This document shows, in pieces, positions 1 to 7,309 of a DNA stretch of 9,635 nt. Positions within the stretch are counted from its first letter, which is position 1, and every line of letters begins with the position of its first letter. The DNA is from Methanoregula sp. (lineage in GTDB: Archaea > Halobacteriota > Methanomicrobia > Methanomicrobiales > Methanospirillaceae): positions 5,251 to 14,885 of the forward strand of contig PNBP01000112.1 in the NCBI GenBank assembly GCA_003136075.1. Reading direction: 5' to 3'. A program made the position numbers and the translations under genes. The notes under the pieces are model-generated. The model was not told the origin of the DNA. It did not search any database and worked only from the letters and a program-made list of their open reading frames with translations.

Positions 1-1
1 T

Positions 2-931
2 TCAGGAGGTAAATCCCACGGTGAACTGTGTTGTACCCGATGTTGTTCTGGGATCATCATAGACCGTCAGCGTGTAAACACCCGACGGCATGGTGGTATC
101 AATCGTGTATTTGAATCTCCAGGATTTATCTGCCATCACGGATACGGATCCCAGGGTGACACCGCTTGAAAAACGGTCCGGGCCGGATAAAACAAGTTGA
201 ACATCCTGGGCGCCCGTAGTACACTGTCCTGAGAACGTGAGAATAGTGCCACTCGACGCGGAATAACTGCTGGATGTAACCGACACGATCCCACCCCCGA
301 TGACCGAGAATTGCGTACGGTCAGTACTTGTTTGCAGTCTGTCCGTGGCTACCAGAGTGTAGGTGCCTGAAAGGACTGACGAACCCGGGTTCCATGTGTA
401 CTTCCATGAGCCAATCTGATCAGGATTTACTTGTGCAAGCTGCACGCCGTTTGTATAAATGCCTGGCCCAAACAGGACCAGGTTTATACCACTACACCCG
501 GTGCAGGTACCAGAGAATGTCTGGGAATTGCCGATGATCATGGGATCCTTGCCCGCTTGAACGGTCACTTGAGAGGATGTTCCTGCCATCGAAGTGGTTG
601 CCTGCGGTGAAATCGTGCCACTTCCGGAAGGCAGCTGACCTGCAGTAGCAGGTGCCAGTGCCGCAAAAACCTGGGAAGAGCCTGATGTTACCGTGATAAT
701 TGCTGACCAGCTTGTATACCCGGGAGACCGGTATTCCAGCGTGTGATTTCCCGGCACCACATTGGCAACCGTTACCGGAGTACTTCCCTGGTACTGGGCA
801 TCAAGATATACTTGTGCGCCTGGGGGCGATGATGTCAGGTAGAGGGTGCCTTTCTGTGCAACCGGGCTCGTCGTGCACCCTGCAGACAGCACCGTCAATA
901 CGAGTATACAAATAGCGATATTCCGGTACAT
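2..931 (-). CDS. PEGA-domain lipoprotein with two beta-rich repeats
   Basis: A 309-residue predicted exported lipoprotein. Residues 1-18 form a signal peptide that ends in a lipobox (LSAGC, lipidated Cys19), so it is probably anchored on the outer face of the cytoplasmic membrane. Residues about 28-93 match a PEGA domain (SSPPGAQVYLD, then GSTPVTVANVVPGNHTLEY), a small beta fold common in surface proteins. A Ser/Thr/Gly-rich linker (about 95-128) leads to two homologous repeats of about 80 residues (129-210 and 222-306). Both contain FSGxC, a VLxGP segment, SW(K/R) and SGxYTL. The first repeat has two cysteines (143 and 146), the second one (237). The ATG is preceded by AAGGAAAG and a TATA box near 980, and the TGA lies at 2-4, so the gene is complete. 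Ligand and function are unknown; a cell-surface binding or envelope role is inference. Confidence 0.85.
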   Translation of the reverse strand: MYRNIAICILVLTVLSAGCTTSPVAQKGTLYLTSSPPGAQVYLDAQYQGSTPVTVANVVPGNHTLEYRSPGYTSWSAIITVTSGSSQVFAALAPATAGQLPSGSGTISPQATTSMAGTSSQVTVQAGKDPMIIGNSQTFSGTCTGCSGINLVLFGPGIYTNGVQLAQVNPDQIGSWKYTWNPGSSVLSGTYTLVATDRLQTSTDRTQFSVIGGGIVSVTSSSYSASSGTILTFSGQCTTGAQDVQLVLSGPDRFSSGVTLGSVSVMADKSWRFKYTIDTTMPSGVYTLTVYDDPRTTSGTTQFTVGFTS

Positions 932-974
932 TTTTTTCTTTCCTTATCTCTCACGATAACCGTTATTGCAGAGC

Positions 975-984
975 GATATATAGG
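975..984 (-). promoter_or_regulatory. TATA box of the PEGA lipoprotein gene
   Basis: On the minus strand this reads CCTATATATC, a good archaeal TATA element. Transcription would start about 25 bases downstream, near 950-955, giving a leader of about 20 bases that carries the AAGGAAAG ribosome binding site. It lies in the 99-base gap after cofD, so the lipoprotein gene can be transcribed independently of cofD. Confidence 0.55.
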
Positions 985-1030
985 TTTCCAAAAATCTGCT
1001 TCAACAAAATGAGTGAAGGTCCAGCCAGAA

Positions 1031-1933
1031 TCAGCGGACTTCAGCAAGATGGAGGATCTCACCAGCGAGTTCAATGCTTTTCGCTTCGTTTGTCATCAGC
1101 GTGTCAAGCCGCACCGCATCGCAGACGTCTACCGGATCGCGGATGTCGTGGACAAAGAGATCGACAAGTCCCCCGTAGCAGTCGAGAGTGCCCTTTGAAG
1201 TCGCCTCAAATCCTGATGCCTTCATCAACGCTGCGGCAGGGCCGCTTACCGGCGCATTCCCGACAAACGGGCTGATGGCGATAACATACCGGCCTGCGAG
1301 CGCTTTTTTGAGCCCGCCGCATTCAAGAATCGGCGTGATGCTCGTTATCGGGTTGGATGGACCGATAACCACGACATCACTGGCCTCAATTGCCTGGAGC
1401 ACTTCCTCGGTGGTCTGTGGCGGTTCTGCCGAACAGCGCATAACCTCCTGGATCTCAAGGTTCCCCCGGGCGCGAATCCAGTAGTCCTGGTAATGGATCA
1501 GGCCGATATCTGTTTTTATCCGGGTTGTCACCTCGGTATCGGTCATCGGCAGCACGTTTTCCCTGACGCCGAACCGGTCACACAGGTTCTTTGTGGCGTT
1601 TGTCAGCCTCATCCCTTCGCGGAGCATCTTTCCCCGGGCGATGTGCACGGCACGGTCACGATCGCCAATGGTAATGAACTCTTCAATACCGAGTTTTTCA
1701 ATCTCTTCATGCGTCGTGAACGTGTCGTCTCTGAGTCCCCACCAGGAGTCAGTATTCAGTATGCCGGAAAAGAGATACATGACCGTATCAATATCGGGGG
1801 ATATGTGGTTGCCGGATATCCAGATATCCTCGGCTGTGTTCACCACCACGGATATCTCGTGACGGTCCATCACTTTCTGCATGCCGCGCAGGAGTTTTGG
1901 GGTGCCGGTCCCACCCGAAAGGAACGTGATCAT
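1031..1933 (-). CDS. cofD: 2-phospho-L-lactate transferase CofD (F420 biosynthesis)
   Basis: A 300-residue protein of full family length. CofD transfers the phospholactyl group from lactyl-2-diphospho-5'-guanosine to the deazaflavin Fo, giving F420-0 and GMP in the cytoplasm; F420 is the hydride carrier of methanogenesis. Family signatures seen are the N-terminal nucleotide-binding [12 protein letters not shown] (6-17), the NTAED...ISPDIDT block (32-50) that forms part of the Fo and metal site, GDRD (90-93), and [13 protein letters not shown] (191-203). The middle Asp of the usual NTADD is Glu36 here, a conservative change. The ATG at 1931-1933 has no clear Shine-Dalgarno sequence and lies about 25 bases below a TATA-like element, which suggests a leaderless or very short-leader mRNA. 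It is divergent from the HD-domain gene, with only 47 bases between them. No other F420 genes lie nearby. Confidence 0.95.
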   Translation of the reverse strand: MITFLSGGTGTPKLLRGMQKVMDRHEISVVVNTAEDIWISGNHISPDIDTVMYLFSGILNTDSWWGLRDDTFTTHEEIEKLGIEEFITIGDRDRAVHIARGKMLREGMRLTNATKNLCDRFGVRENVLPMTDTEVTTRIKTDIGLIHYQDYWIRARGNLEIQEVMRCSAEPPQTTEEVLQAIEASDVVVIGPSNPITSITPILECGGLKKALAGRYVIAISPFVGNAPVSGPAAALMKASGFEATSKGTLDCYGGLVDLFVHDIRDPVDVCDAVRLDTLMTNEAKSIELAGEILHLAEVR

Positions 1934-1939
1934 TACTCA

Positions 1940-1965
1940 ATACTTTTATGCTGGCTATATGAAGA
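1940..1965. promoter_or_regulatory. Overlapping divergent promoters of cofD and the HD gene
   Basis: The 47 bases between the two start codons (1934-1980) hold two TATA-like elements. On the plus strand TACTTTTATG (about 1941-1950) lies at the right distance for a start near 1975, just before the GTG at 1981. On the minus strand CATATAGC (about 1955-1962) would start transcription near 1935, next to the cofD ATG. Both mRNAs would have almost no leader, which fits the weak ribosome binding sites of both genes. The exact boxes are inferred from spacing. Confidence 0.45.
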
Positions 1966-1980
1966 TTCTTTAGTGAACCT

Positions 1981-3180
1981 GTGAAGATTATCAAAGACCC
2001 GGTCCATGGCTATGTCGAAGTGGAGGAGTTTATCCAGCCGCTGCTGGATTCACCCGTAGTGCAGCGCCTCCGCTATGTACGGCAGCTGGGGTTCTCGTAC
2101 CTTGTCTACCCCGGTGCAAACCATACCCGGTTTGAGCATTCGCTGGGGACGATGCATCTCGCGGATGTGGCATCGAGGCGGTTCGGGCTGTCTGAAGATG
2201 ACCGTATGCTCATGATTGCATCGGCGCTCCTTCACGATATCGGGCATGGGCCGTTCTCCCATGCAAGCGAACCGATCATGGAATCCCTGCTCCACCGCAC
2301 CCATGACCAGATCGATGATATTGTCAATACTCAATTTGGGTCCTCCCTGCGATCGATAGGTATCGACCCGGGGGATCTCTGCGCGGTGGTAAATGGCTCG
2401 CACCCGCTTTCCGGAATTATTCACGGAGATCTCGATGTGGACCGGATGGATTACCTGCTCCGGGACGCGTATTATACCGGTGCGCCCTACGGCACCGTGG
2501 ATGCGCACCGTCTTATCCGGAACATTATCCGCACGGATGAAGGCATCGTACTCGATGAGAACGGGATGAATGCGGCAGAATCCCTTCTCATTGCCCGCAC
2601 ATTGATGCGACCAACCGTATACTTTCACCATGTGAGTCGGATCGGTGAATGCATGTTCCAGCTGGCAATGCTCGACCATATTGCAGCAGAACCGGCGTGT
2701 AACACAGAATCCCTCCTTGCCCGGGACGACGCCTCGTGCATGCACATGCTTCTCTCGTCAAAAAGTGCTATAGCACGGGAGATGATGCAGCGCATTTACG
2801 AGCGGCGGCTCTATAAACGGGCAGTATATGCCGGGCAGGATCAGGTAAACTATGGGGCATTCCAGTCGGGCGACACCCTTATGATCTCCCGCACCTATGC
2901 AGAAGAGATCGCGGCACAGGCAGGCTGTGCCCCTTCAGAAGTCCTGGTGGATATCCCCCCGTTCCCTCATGACATGTCCATGGAAGTGATGGTGAAGAAC
3001 CGTCATTCCACTGTCGGGTTTGTGGAGTTCTCGCCACGTCTCCGGATGCTCAACGAGACCCGGCGCGAGCAGTGGCGCCTTGGGGTCTATACGCTACCGG
3101 AGTTACGCGAAAAGGTTACTGATGCAGCAACAGAGATCCTTCATATAAAAAAGCCAACCCGGCAGGGCACGCTGTTTTAA
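1981..3180 (+). CDS. HD-domain phosphohydrolase, SAMHD1/COG1078-like
   Basis: A 399-residue cytosolic protein of the HD-domain family that includes SAMHD1 and the bacterial/archaeal COG1078 proteins. Metal-binding residues are visible: His53 (TRFEHSLG), His85-Asp86 (LLHDIGHGPFSH) and Asp154 in DVDRMDYLLRD, which aligns with SAMHD1 Asp311; Arg155 and Tyr158 occupy the positions of the substrate-contacting Lys312 and Tyr315. The N-terminal KDPVHGYVEV and QRLRYVRQLG segments are also typical. Known relatives hydrolyse dNTPs to nucleosides and triphosphate, but specificity varies and the substrate here is unproven. The start is GTG at 1981, because translation there begins exactly with the family N-terminus; the ribosome binding site is weak. 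It is divergent from cofD, and a link between the two is not established. Confidence 0.88.
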   Translation: MKIIKDPVHGYVEVEEFIQPLLDSPVVQRLRYVRQLGFSYLVYPGANHTRFEHSLGTMHLADVASRRFGLSEDDRMLMIASALLHDIGHGPFSHASEPIMESLLHRTHDQIDDIVNTQFGSSLRSIGIDPGDLCAVVNGSHPLSGIIHGDLDVDRMDYLLRDAYYTGAPYGTVDAHRLIRNIIRTDEGIVLDENGMNAAESLLIARTLMRPTVYFHHVSRIGECMFQLAMLDHIAAEPACNTESLLARDDASCMHMLLSSKSAIAREMMQRIYERRLYKRAVYAGQDQVNYGAFQSGDTLMISRTYAEEIAAQAGCAPSEVLVDIPPFPHDMSMEVMVKNRHSTVGFVEFSPRLRMLNETRREQWRLGVYTLPELREKVTDAATEILHIKKPTRQGTLF

Positions 3181-3216
3181 AAAAATCCCGGGAGGTCAGG
3201 CAGTATTTGCTTCAGG

Positions 3217-3226
3217 AAATAAAAAG
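3217..3226 (+). promoter_or_regulatory. Probable TATA box before the small lipoprotein gene
   Basis: AAATAAAAAG lies about 40 bases before the ATG at 3260, in the 79-base gap after the HD gene. It would start transcription near 3247 and give a leader of about 13 bases without a clear Shine-Dalgarno sequence. This is an A/T-rich match rather than a perfect box. Confidence 0.4.
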
Positions 3227-3259
3227 TTCTAATAGCCCTCTCTTCAAACACTCACGCAT

Positions 3260-3733
3260 ATGAAACCAGTACTACCGGTTCTTATTGCCCTCACTCTTGC
3301 CGTTGTGCTTGTTGCAGGTTGTACCAGTACTCCCGCCACTCCTGCAACAACAGCCGCACCCACAACTAATGCACCCGCAACAGAGGCGACAACGGTTCAG
3401 GCACCATCGTTTACCATGGGTGATCACTATCTCCAGAAATCGTATTCTTTCCAGAGCGAAAACGATGTTTTTACTGAGCAGTTCCGGGTGGACAGCCCCT
3501 CGTGGGGTATTGAATTCACCGTTCTACCCTTAAATGACAACCAGCAGTACTGCTGGTTTGTGATGAATGTCACCAATGTCGATACCGGGCAGAGTGAGTC
3601 TTACGGGTATGGCAGGGAAAACGGGTATGAACTCACCCACCAGATCCCGATGTACACCACTGGTCCGTACAAAATTGTAATGAAAGGGAACCGGGTCAAG
3701 GTAGATGTGGATGTCGCGAAGAGAAATCCGTGA
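3260..3733 (+). CDS. Small lipoprotein with Thr/Ala/Pro linker
   Basis: A 157-residue predicted lipoprotein. The signal peptide has a hydrophobic core at about 4-19 and ends in the lipobox VAGC, with Cys21 as the lipidated residue. A low-complexity Thr/Ala/Pro linker (about 22-48) follows; this is common in methanogen surface proteins and may be glycosylated. The rest (about 50-157) looks like one small beta-rich domain, with alternating hydrophobic and polar residues and several aromatic residues (including YCWFVMNVTN). No catalytic motif was recognised and I cannot assign a family. The next gene starts 11 bases after its stop, so the two are probably co-transcribed; a joint role at the membrane is inference. 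Confidence 0.8.
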   Translation: MKPVLPVLIALTLAVVLVAGCTSTPATPATTAAPTTNAPATEATTVQAPSFTMGDHYLQKSYSFQSENDVFTEQFRVDSPSWGIEFTVLPLNDNQQYCWFVMNVTNVDTGQSESYGYGRENGYELTHQIPMYTTGPYKIVMKGNRVKVDVDVAKRNP

Positions 3734-3744
3734 TGTGATGTGAA

Positions 3745-4188
3745 ATGATTGAAGACTGGTTAGTTGTAACAGGGGGCGTCGTGATCGTTGTCGTAGTTGT
3801 TTCGTTCACGGTGCTCACGCTCCGCTCATCAGAACGCCGGATGCATGAAAGTACCTACAAACTCAAAGCCTATACAGATCTTTTAAATGCCATCACCGAG
3901 ATCAACCTCGCCGGCACAGACACCTATAAACTGGATATTGCAAAAAAGAGCCTCGCGCTCACGGTGAACCGGTTGAACCTGATTGCAAGTTCCGGCGTAT
4001 TAAAAAGCGTGAATGACCTGCTGGACTTTTTCAACGAGTCAAAAGGCAGGGAGTTTGACGCACTCCGGCTCCATAATATCCTCAATACGCTGGTGATTGA
4101 AGCCCGCCGGGATCTTAATCCTCACCATGCGAGAAGGATCGAGGAAGCACAGGTGCGGTACCGGTTCTTTGCGCCACTCAAAAAATAA
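3745..4188 (+). CDS. Small membrane-anchored protein of unknown function
   Basis: A 147-residue protein with one N-terminal membrane helix (about 6-26, rich in Val and Ile), followed by RSSERR, so the rest is probably cytoplasmic by the positive-inside rule. The soluble part (about 30-147) is predicted to be mostly alpha-helical, with heptad-like hydrophobic spacing (KAYTDLLNAI, LALTVNRLNL, VNDLLDFFNE, LHNILNTLVIEARRDL). It ends in a basic tail. I do not recognise a named family or catalytic motif. The ATG at 3745 is preceded by repeated TGATG/TGTGA triplets rather than a strong GGAGG, and the gene follows the lipoprotein by 11 bases, which suggests coupled translation. A T-run (4195-4199) lies just after the stop. 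Confidence 0.75.
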   Translation: MIEDWLVVTGGVVIVVVVVSFTVLTLRSSERRMHESTYKLKAYTDLLNAITEINLAGTDTYKLDIAKKSLALTVNRLNLIASSGVLKSVNDLLDFFNESKGREFDALRLHNILNTLVIEARRDLNPHHARRIEEAQVRYRFFAPLKK

Positions 4189-4269
4189 TAATGATTTTTA
4201 TGCGTGCGGTTCATTTCATTTGTAAAAAACATACACTACCTATCAACAACGCTCTGAAAAAAAGACGAA

Positions 4270-4295
4270 CGGAAAAAACGTTTCCGGCCTTTTTT
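4270..4295 (+). terminator. Hairpin plus T-run terminator
   Basis: CGGAAA (4270-4275) and TTTCCG (4281-4286) form a perfect six-pair stem with a five-base loop, followed three bases later by TTTTTT (4290-4295). It sits between the small membrane protein gene and the mevalonate operon promoter, so it probably ends transcription from upstream. An earlier T5 run at 4195-4199 may act as a first stop site. Confidence 0.55.
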
Positions 4296-4304
4296 GCCAT
4301 AAAC

Positions 4305-4314
4305 TCTTTTTAAC
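4305..4314 (+). promoter_or_regulatory. TATA box of the ubiX-ubiD-acnX operon
   Basis: CTTTTTAACT lies about 48 bases before the ATG at 4358, directly after the terminator. A start near 4335 would leave a leader of about 23 bases that contains the ribosome binding site GCGAGGC (4347-4353). The match to the archaeal TATA consensus is moderate. Confidence 0.45.
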
Positions 4315-4357
4315 TCCGGCTCCGACATTGGTATCATAACGAGAGCGCGAGGCATAC

Positions 4358-4912
4358 ATGAAAAAGGAATTTGTAGTCGGGGTGACGGGTGCAAGCGGTG
4401 TCTGCTATGCCCGGCGCCTGCTGGAGGTGCTGTGCAAAGACGCGAATGTCCACCTCATCATCTCGGATGTTGCCGGGCAGATTGCCGCTCATGAAGGTGT
4501 GGACCTGTCCGGATTCGCGGCGACGTACCATGACATCGATGCAATTGCCGCCGGGATTGCGAGCGGATCGCACCGGCATGACGGAATGGTGATCATTCCC
4601 TGCAGTTCAAAGACGCTTGCTGCTATTGCATCGGGATACGCCGACAACCTGATTACCCGCACGGCGGATGTGTGCTTGAAGGAGCAGCGGAAATGCATCC
4701 TTGTGACCCGCGAGATGCCGCTCTCAACAATCCACCTTAAAAACATGCTCGCTGCCCAGGAAGCCGGGGCGACAATCATGCCCGCGTGCCCCGGGTTCTA
4801 TCATCGTCCAAAAACGGTGGACGATATGGTCGATATGGTGGTTGCCCGTGTGCTCGATCACCTGAACGTGGAACATACGCTTGTCAGACGATGGAGTGGT
4901 TACGATGCGTGA
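4358..4912 (+). CDS. ubiX: UbiX-type flavin prenyltransferase
   Basis: A 184-residue protein of normal family length. UbiX enzymes join dimethylallyl phosphate to FMN to make prenylated FMN, the cofactor of UbiD-family decarboxylases. Seen motifs are the FMN-binding VGVTGASG (7-14), IIPCSSKTLAAIASG (79-93), NLITRTADVCLKE (97-109) with the conserved Arg101, REMPLSTIHLKNM (118-130) and PGFYHRPKTVDDMVD (145-159). Its start lies about 25 bases below a TATA-predicted start site and has GAGG at a usable distance. Its TGA (4910-4912) overlaps the ATG of the UbiD gene by eight bases, so the two are translationally coupled. This neighbour strongly suggests that the cofactor is made for the decarboxylase next door. 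Archaea of this kind do not make ubiquinone, so the name describes the family only. Confidence 0.93.
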   Translation: MKKEFVVGVTGASGVCYARRLLEVLCKDANVHLIISDVAGQIAAHEGVDLSGFAATYHDIDAIAAGIASGSHRHDGMVIIPCSSKTLAAIASGYADNLITRTADVCLKEQRKCILVTREMPLSTIHLKNMLAAQEAGATIMPACPGFYHRPKTVDDMVDMVVARVLDHLNVEHTLVRRWSGYDA

Positions 4913-6140
4913 GTTTATTGAAAAAATGCGTAAAGAGGGGCTCGTCGTGGATGTGAAGGAGCCGTGCTCTGTAGATATGCAGGCAGCAAAGATGGCTGCC
5001 GGCACTGACAAACTCCTGTATTTTTCGCAGATTGGGGGTGCCCGTGCGGTGATGAATCTCACGGCAAACCGGCACTCGCTTGCCCTTGCACTGGGATTTG
5101 ATGAAAAAGAGCTTGTGCACAAACTGGCGGATGCCCGGTTTGACGGGAAAGTAATCACTGATGGCAGGCTGACCATGCAAAAGCCCGACCTGTCCCGCCT
5201 TCCCATCATGCACCATTTCCCCAAAGATGCGGGGAAATACCTGACGGCAGGGATCGTGTTCTCGAAATGGGACAGGGTGGAGAATGCATCCATCCACCGG
5301 ATGCTTGTCCTTGATGACCATCGCGTCGCCGCCCGGCTGGTGGAAGGGCGCCATACCCATGTGATGCTGCAAAAAGCGCTCGCGAAAGGAGAGCGGCTGC
5401 CGATCGCCGTGACAATCGGGACACATCCGGCGGTCACATTTGCGAGCTGCACCCGGGTTCCTACCGGGAAGGAACTGGCCTATGCAGCAGAGCTCATGGG
5501 CGGTGAAATCCGGGTAAAGGAATGCAGCAACGGGGTGCTGGTTCCCGATGCGGAGATCGTGCTTGAAGGATATATCGGTGCTGAACGGACTGATGAGGGA
5601 CCATTTGTGGATATCACCGGTACCTATGACCCGGTGCGGAACCAGCCCGTGATCGAGTTCACTGGTATGTACACAAAACCGGGATTCATCTATCACGGCA
5701 TCCTGCCCGGAGGCGACGAGCATAAGATGCTGATGGGGGCACCCTATGAGCCGAAGATCTTACGAGCCGTTGCCGGGGTTACTGAAGTAAAAAATGTCGT
5801 GCTGACAAAAGGCGGGTGCGGGTACCTTCACGCAGTTATCCAGATCAAAAAAAGCACGCAGGGCGACGGGAAAAATGCAATCCTTGCCGCATTTGCCGCC
5901 CATACGTCGCTGAAGCATGTGGTCGTTGTCGATGAGGATATTGATCCCCTGAACTCCGAAGAAGGGGAATATGCGATTGCCACCCGGGTCAGCGGTGATC
6001 AGGACATTCTCGTTATCACCGGTGTCCGGGGATCATCGCTTGACCCCTGCCAGAAACCTGACGGGACAAATGTGAAAATTGGCGTGGATGCCACCGTGGT
6101 GCTCGGCCGCGAAGACGATTTCCGGCGTGCCACCTGGTGA
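4905..6140 (+). CDS. UbiD-family decarboxylase, probable anhydromevalonate phosphate decarboxylase
   Basis: A 411-residue short-form UbiD-family protein; ubiquinone-pathway UbiD is nearer 490. Visible motifs are ASIHRMLV (128-135), in the region that binds prenyl-FMN and metal, EIVLEGYIG (217-225), and DEGPFVDITGTYD (230-242), which holds the conserved acidic residue of the EGP motif. In archaea, such a protein next to an aconitase-X dehydratase is known (work on Aeropyrum pernix) to convert trans-anhydromevalonate 5-phosphate to isopentenyl phosphate and CO2. That assignment here rests on the operon and family. I chose ATG 4905 over the upstream in-frame TTG at 4881, because GGAGTGGT (4893-4900) lies just before the ATG and the family begins with MREF-like sequence. 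It overlaps the flanking genes or abuts them. Confidence 0.88.
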   Translation: MREFIEKMRKEGLVVDVKEPCSVDMQAAKMAAGTDKLLYFSQIGGARAVMNLTANRHSLALALGFDEKELVHKLADARFDGKVITDGRLTMQKPDLSRLPIMHHFPKDAGKYLTAGIVFSKWDRVENASIHRMLVLDDHRVAARLVEGRHTHVMLQKALAKGERLPIAVTIGTHPAVTFASCTRVPTGKELAYAAELMGGEIRVKECSNGVLVPDAEIVLEGYIGAERTDEGPFVDITGTYDPVRNQPVIEFTGMYTKPGFIYHGILPGGDEHKMLMGAPYEPKILRAVAGVTEVKNVVLTKGGCGYLHAVIQIKKSTQGDGKNAILAAFAAHTSLKHVVVVDEDIDPLNSEEGEYAIATRVSGDQDILVITGVRGSSLDPCQKPDGTNVKIGVDATVVLGREDDFRRATW

Positions 6141-6145
6141 ACTCG

Positions 6146-7309
6146 ATGCATCTCGATCCGCTGGACGAACAGATCCTTGCCGGAGAACAGGGCGAAACCC
6201 GGCAGAAGATGCTGGAATTGCTCGTCGCACTGGGGAAAGTCTTTGGTGCTGAGCGGCTGGTCCCCATCAAAAGTGCCCAAGTGAGCGGGGCGTCGTACAA
6301 GACCATCGGAAAATATGGGCTTGCATGGCTTGTGAGCCTTGATGCAAAGGCAGTCGTGCCAGCGGTGTTAAACCCGATTGGGATGCCCCGCGGGCGCTGG
6401 CAGGAGATGGGAGTAGACCCCGGTTTTGCAGAGAACCAGAATGCCGTCGTTGCTGCTTACGAGCAGCTTGGCATCCGGCTTGACTGCACCTGCACGCCCT
6501 ATTACCTGTACGAAACCCGGCTGGGCGACCATCTCGCATGGTCTGAATCGTCGGCGGTTTGTTACGCGAACTCGGTGATAGGGGCGCGGACGAACCGCGA
6601 AGGCGGGCCAAGTGCGCTTGCGGCAGCATTGATCGGGAAAACGCCCTGCTACGGATTCCACCTCTCAAAAAACCGGCTCCCCCGGATCGTGATCGATGTC
6701 CACGCTGACACGAAACACTGGAGTATCGCAGACTACGGCGCCCTTGGGTATCATGCGGGAAAACTGGTGGGTAACCGGATCCCGTATTTCCGCGGCATTT
6801 CCCCGGCGCCCGACCAGTTAAAAGCAATCGGTGCGGCGATGGCGGCAACGGGTGCCGTGGCACTGTACCACGTGGAGGACGTCACGCCGGAAGCAAAGAT
6901 CAACCACTATGATCTTGCCGGCCTTGAAATCATCCCTGTTGAATCTGCAGATATTGCAAGACTCTTTACGGAGATCCCGGTTGAAGCCGTCGCTGTCGGG
7001 TGCCCGCACTGCTCTCCTGCTGAACTTGGCGAGATTGCCCGGCTGCTGGCCGGAAAAACCGTGACAAAACCGTTCTACATCTTTGCGTCGCAAGGTGTCA
7101 TTGACCAGAACCGGCAGGTTGTGGAGACAATTGAACGGACAGGTGCCCGCGTCTATGCCGATACCTGTATGGTGGTCTCCCCGGTGATGGAAAAGTACTC
7201 TGCAATTATGGTAAACAGCGGCAAAGCGCTCGCCTATGTACCGGACATGTGCGGAGCATTGGCCCGGATTGGAACGATCGAAGATTGTGTGAATGTGGCG
7301 ACAGAGTAG
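6146..7309 (+). CDS. Aconitase-X large subunit, probable phosphomevalonate dehydratase
   Basis: A 387-residue AcnX/DUF521 catalytic-subunit protein. With UbiX and UbiD beside it, the best call is the large subunit of mevalonate 5-phosphate dehydratase, which forms trans-anhydromevalonate 5-phosphate in the archaeal mevalonate pathway and carries an iron-sulfur cluster. Family blocks seen are LDCTCTPY (112-119), AWSESSAVCYANSVIGARTNREGGPSA-like sequence (131-157), VGCPHCSP (284-291) and ADTCMVVSP (338-346). Cys114, Cys116, Cys286, Cys289 and Cys341 include the likely cluster ligands. ATG 6146 is preferred over GTG 6137: TGGTGA (6134-6139) is a well-spaced ribosome binding site for it and MHLDPLDEQILAGE matches the family N-terminus. 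The small subunit (DUF126) is neither fused nor encoded in this window. Specificity is inferred from context; other AcnX proteins act on hydroxyproline-type substrates. Confidence 0.88.
   Translation: MHLDPLDEQILAGEQGETRQKMLELLVALGKVFGAERLVPIKSAQVSGASYKTIGKYGLAWLVSLDAKAVVPAVLNPIGMPRGRWQEMGVDPGFAENQNAVVAAYEQLGIRLDCTCTPYYLYETRLGDHLAWSESSAVCYANSVIGARTNREGGPSALAAALIGKTPCYGFHLSKNRLPRIVIDVHADTKHWSIADYGALGYHAGKLVGNRIPYFRGISPAPDQLKAIGAAMAATGAVALYHVEDVTPEAKINHYDLAGLEIIPVESADIARLFTEIPVEAVAVGCPHCSPAELGEIARLLAGKTVTKPFYIFASQGVIDQNRQVVETIERTGARVYADTCMVVSPVMEKYSAIMVNSGKALAYVPDMCGALARIGTIEDCVNVATE

Noticed and set aside
1493..1984. A 163-codon plus-strand open frame opposite cofD
   Set aside because: It is antisense to the conserved N-terminal CofD motifs and its own end overlaps the divergent promoter region.
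2050..2745. A 231-codon minus-strand open frame opposite the HD-domain gene
   Set aside because: It covers the conserved HD motifs on the sense strand and shows no family signature or ribosome binding site of its own.
3141..3151. TATA-like sequence CATATAAAAAAG near the end of the HD gene
   Set aside because: It lies inside coding sequence more than 100 bases before the next start codon, and a nearer candidate exists at 3217-3226.
4884..5723. A 279-codon open frame on the minus strand opposite the UbiD gene
   Set aside because: It lies wholly antisense to a gene with clear family motifs, its translation is rich in Arg, His and Cys without any recognisable domain, and it reflects codon bias of the sense gene.
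6267..6863. A 198-codon minus-strand open frame opposite the aconitase-X gene
   Set aside because: Arg/Pro/Ser-rich translation typical of a reverse-strand shadow; no promoter or domain seen.
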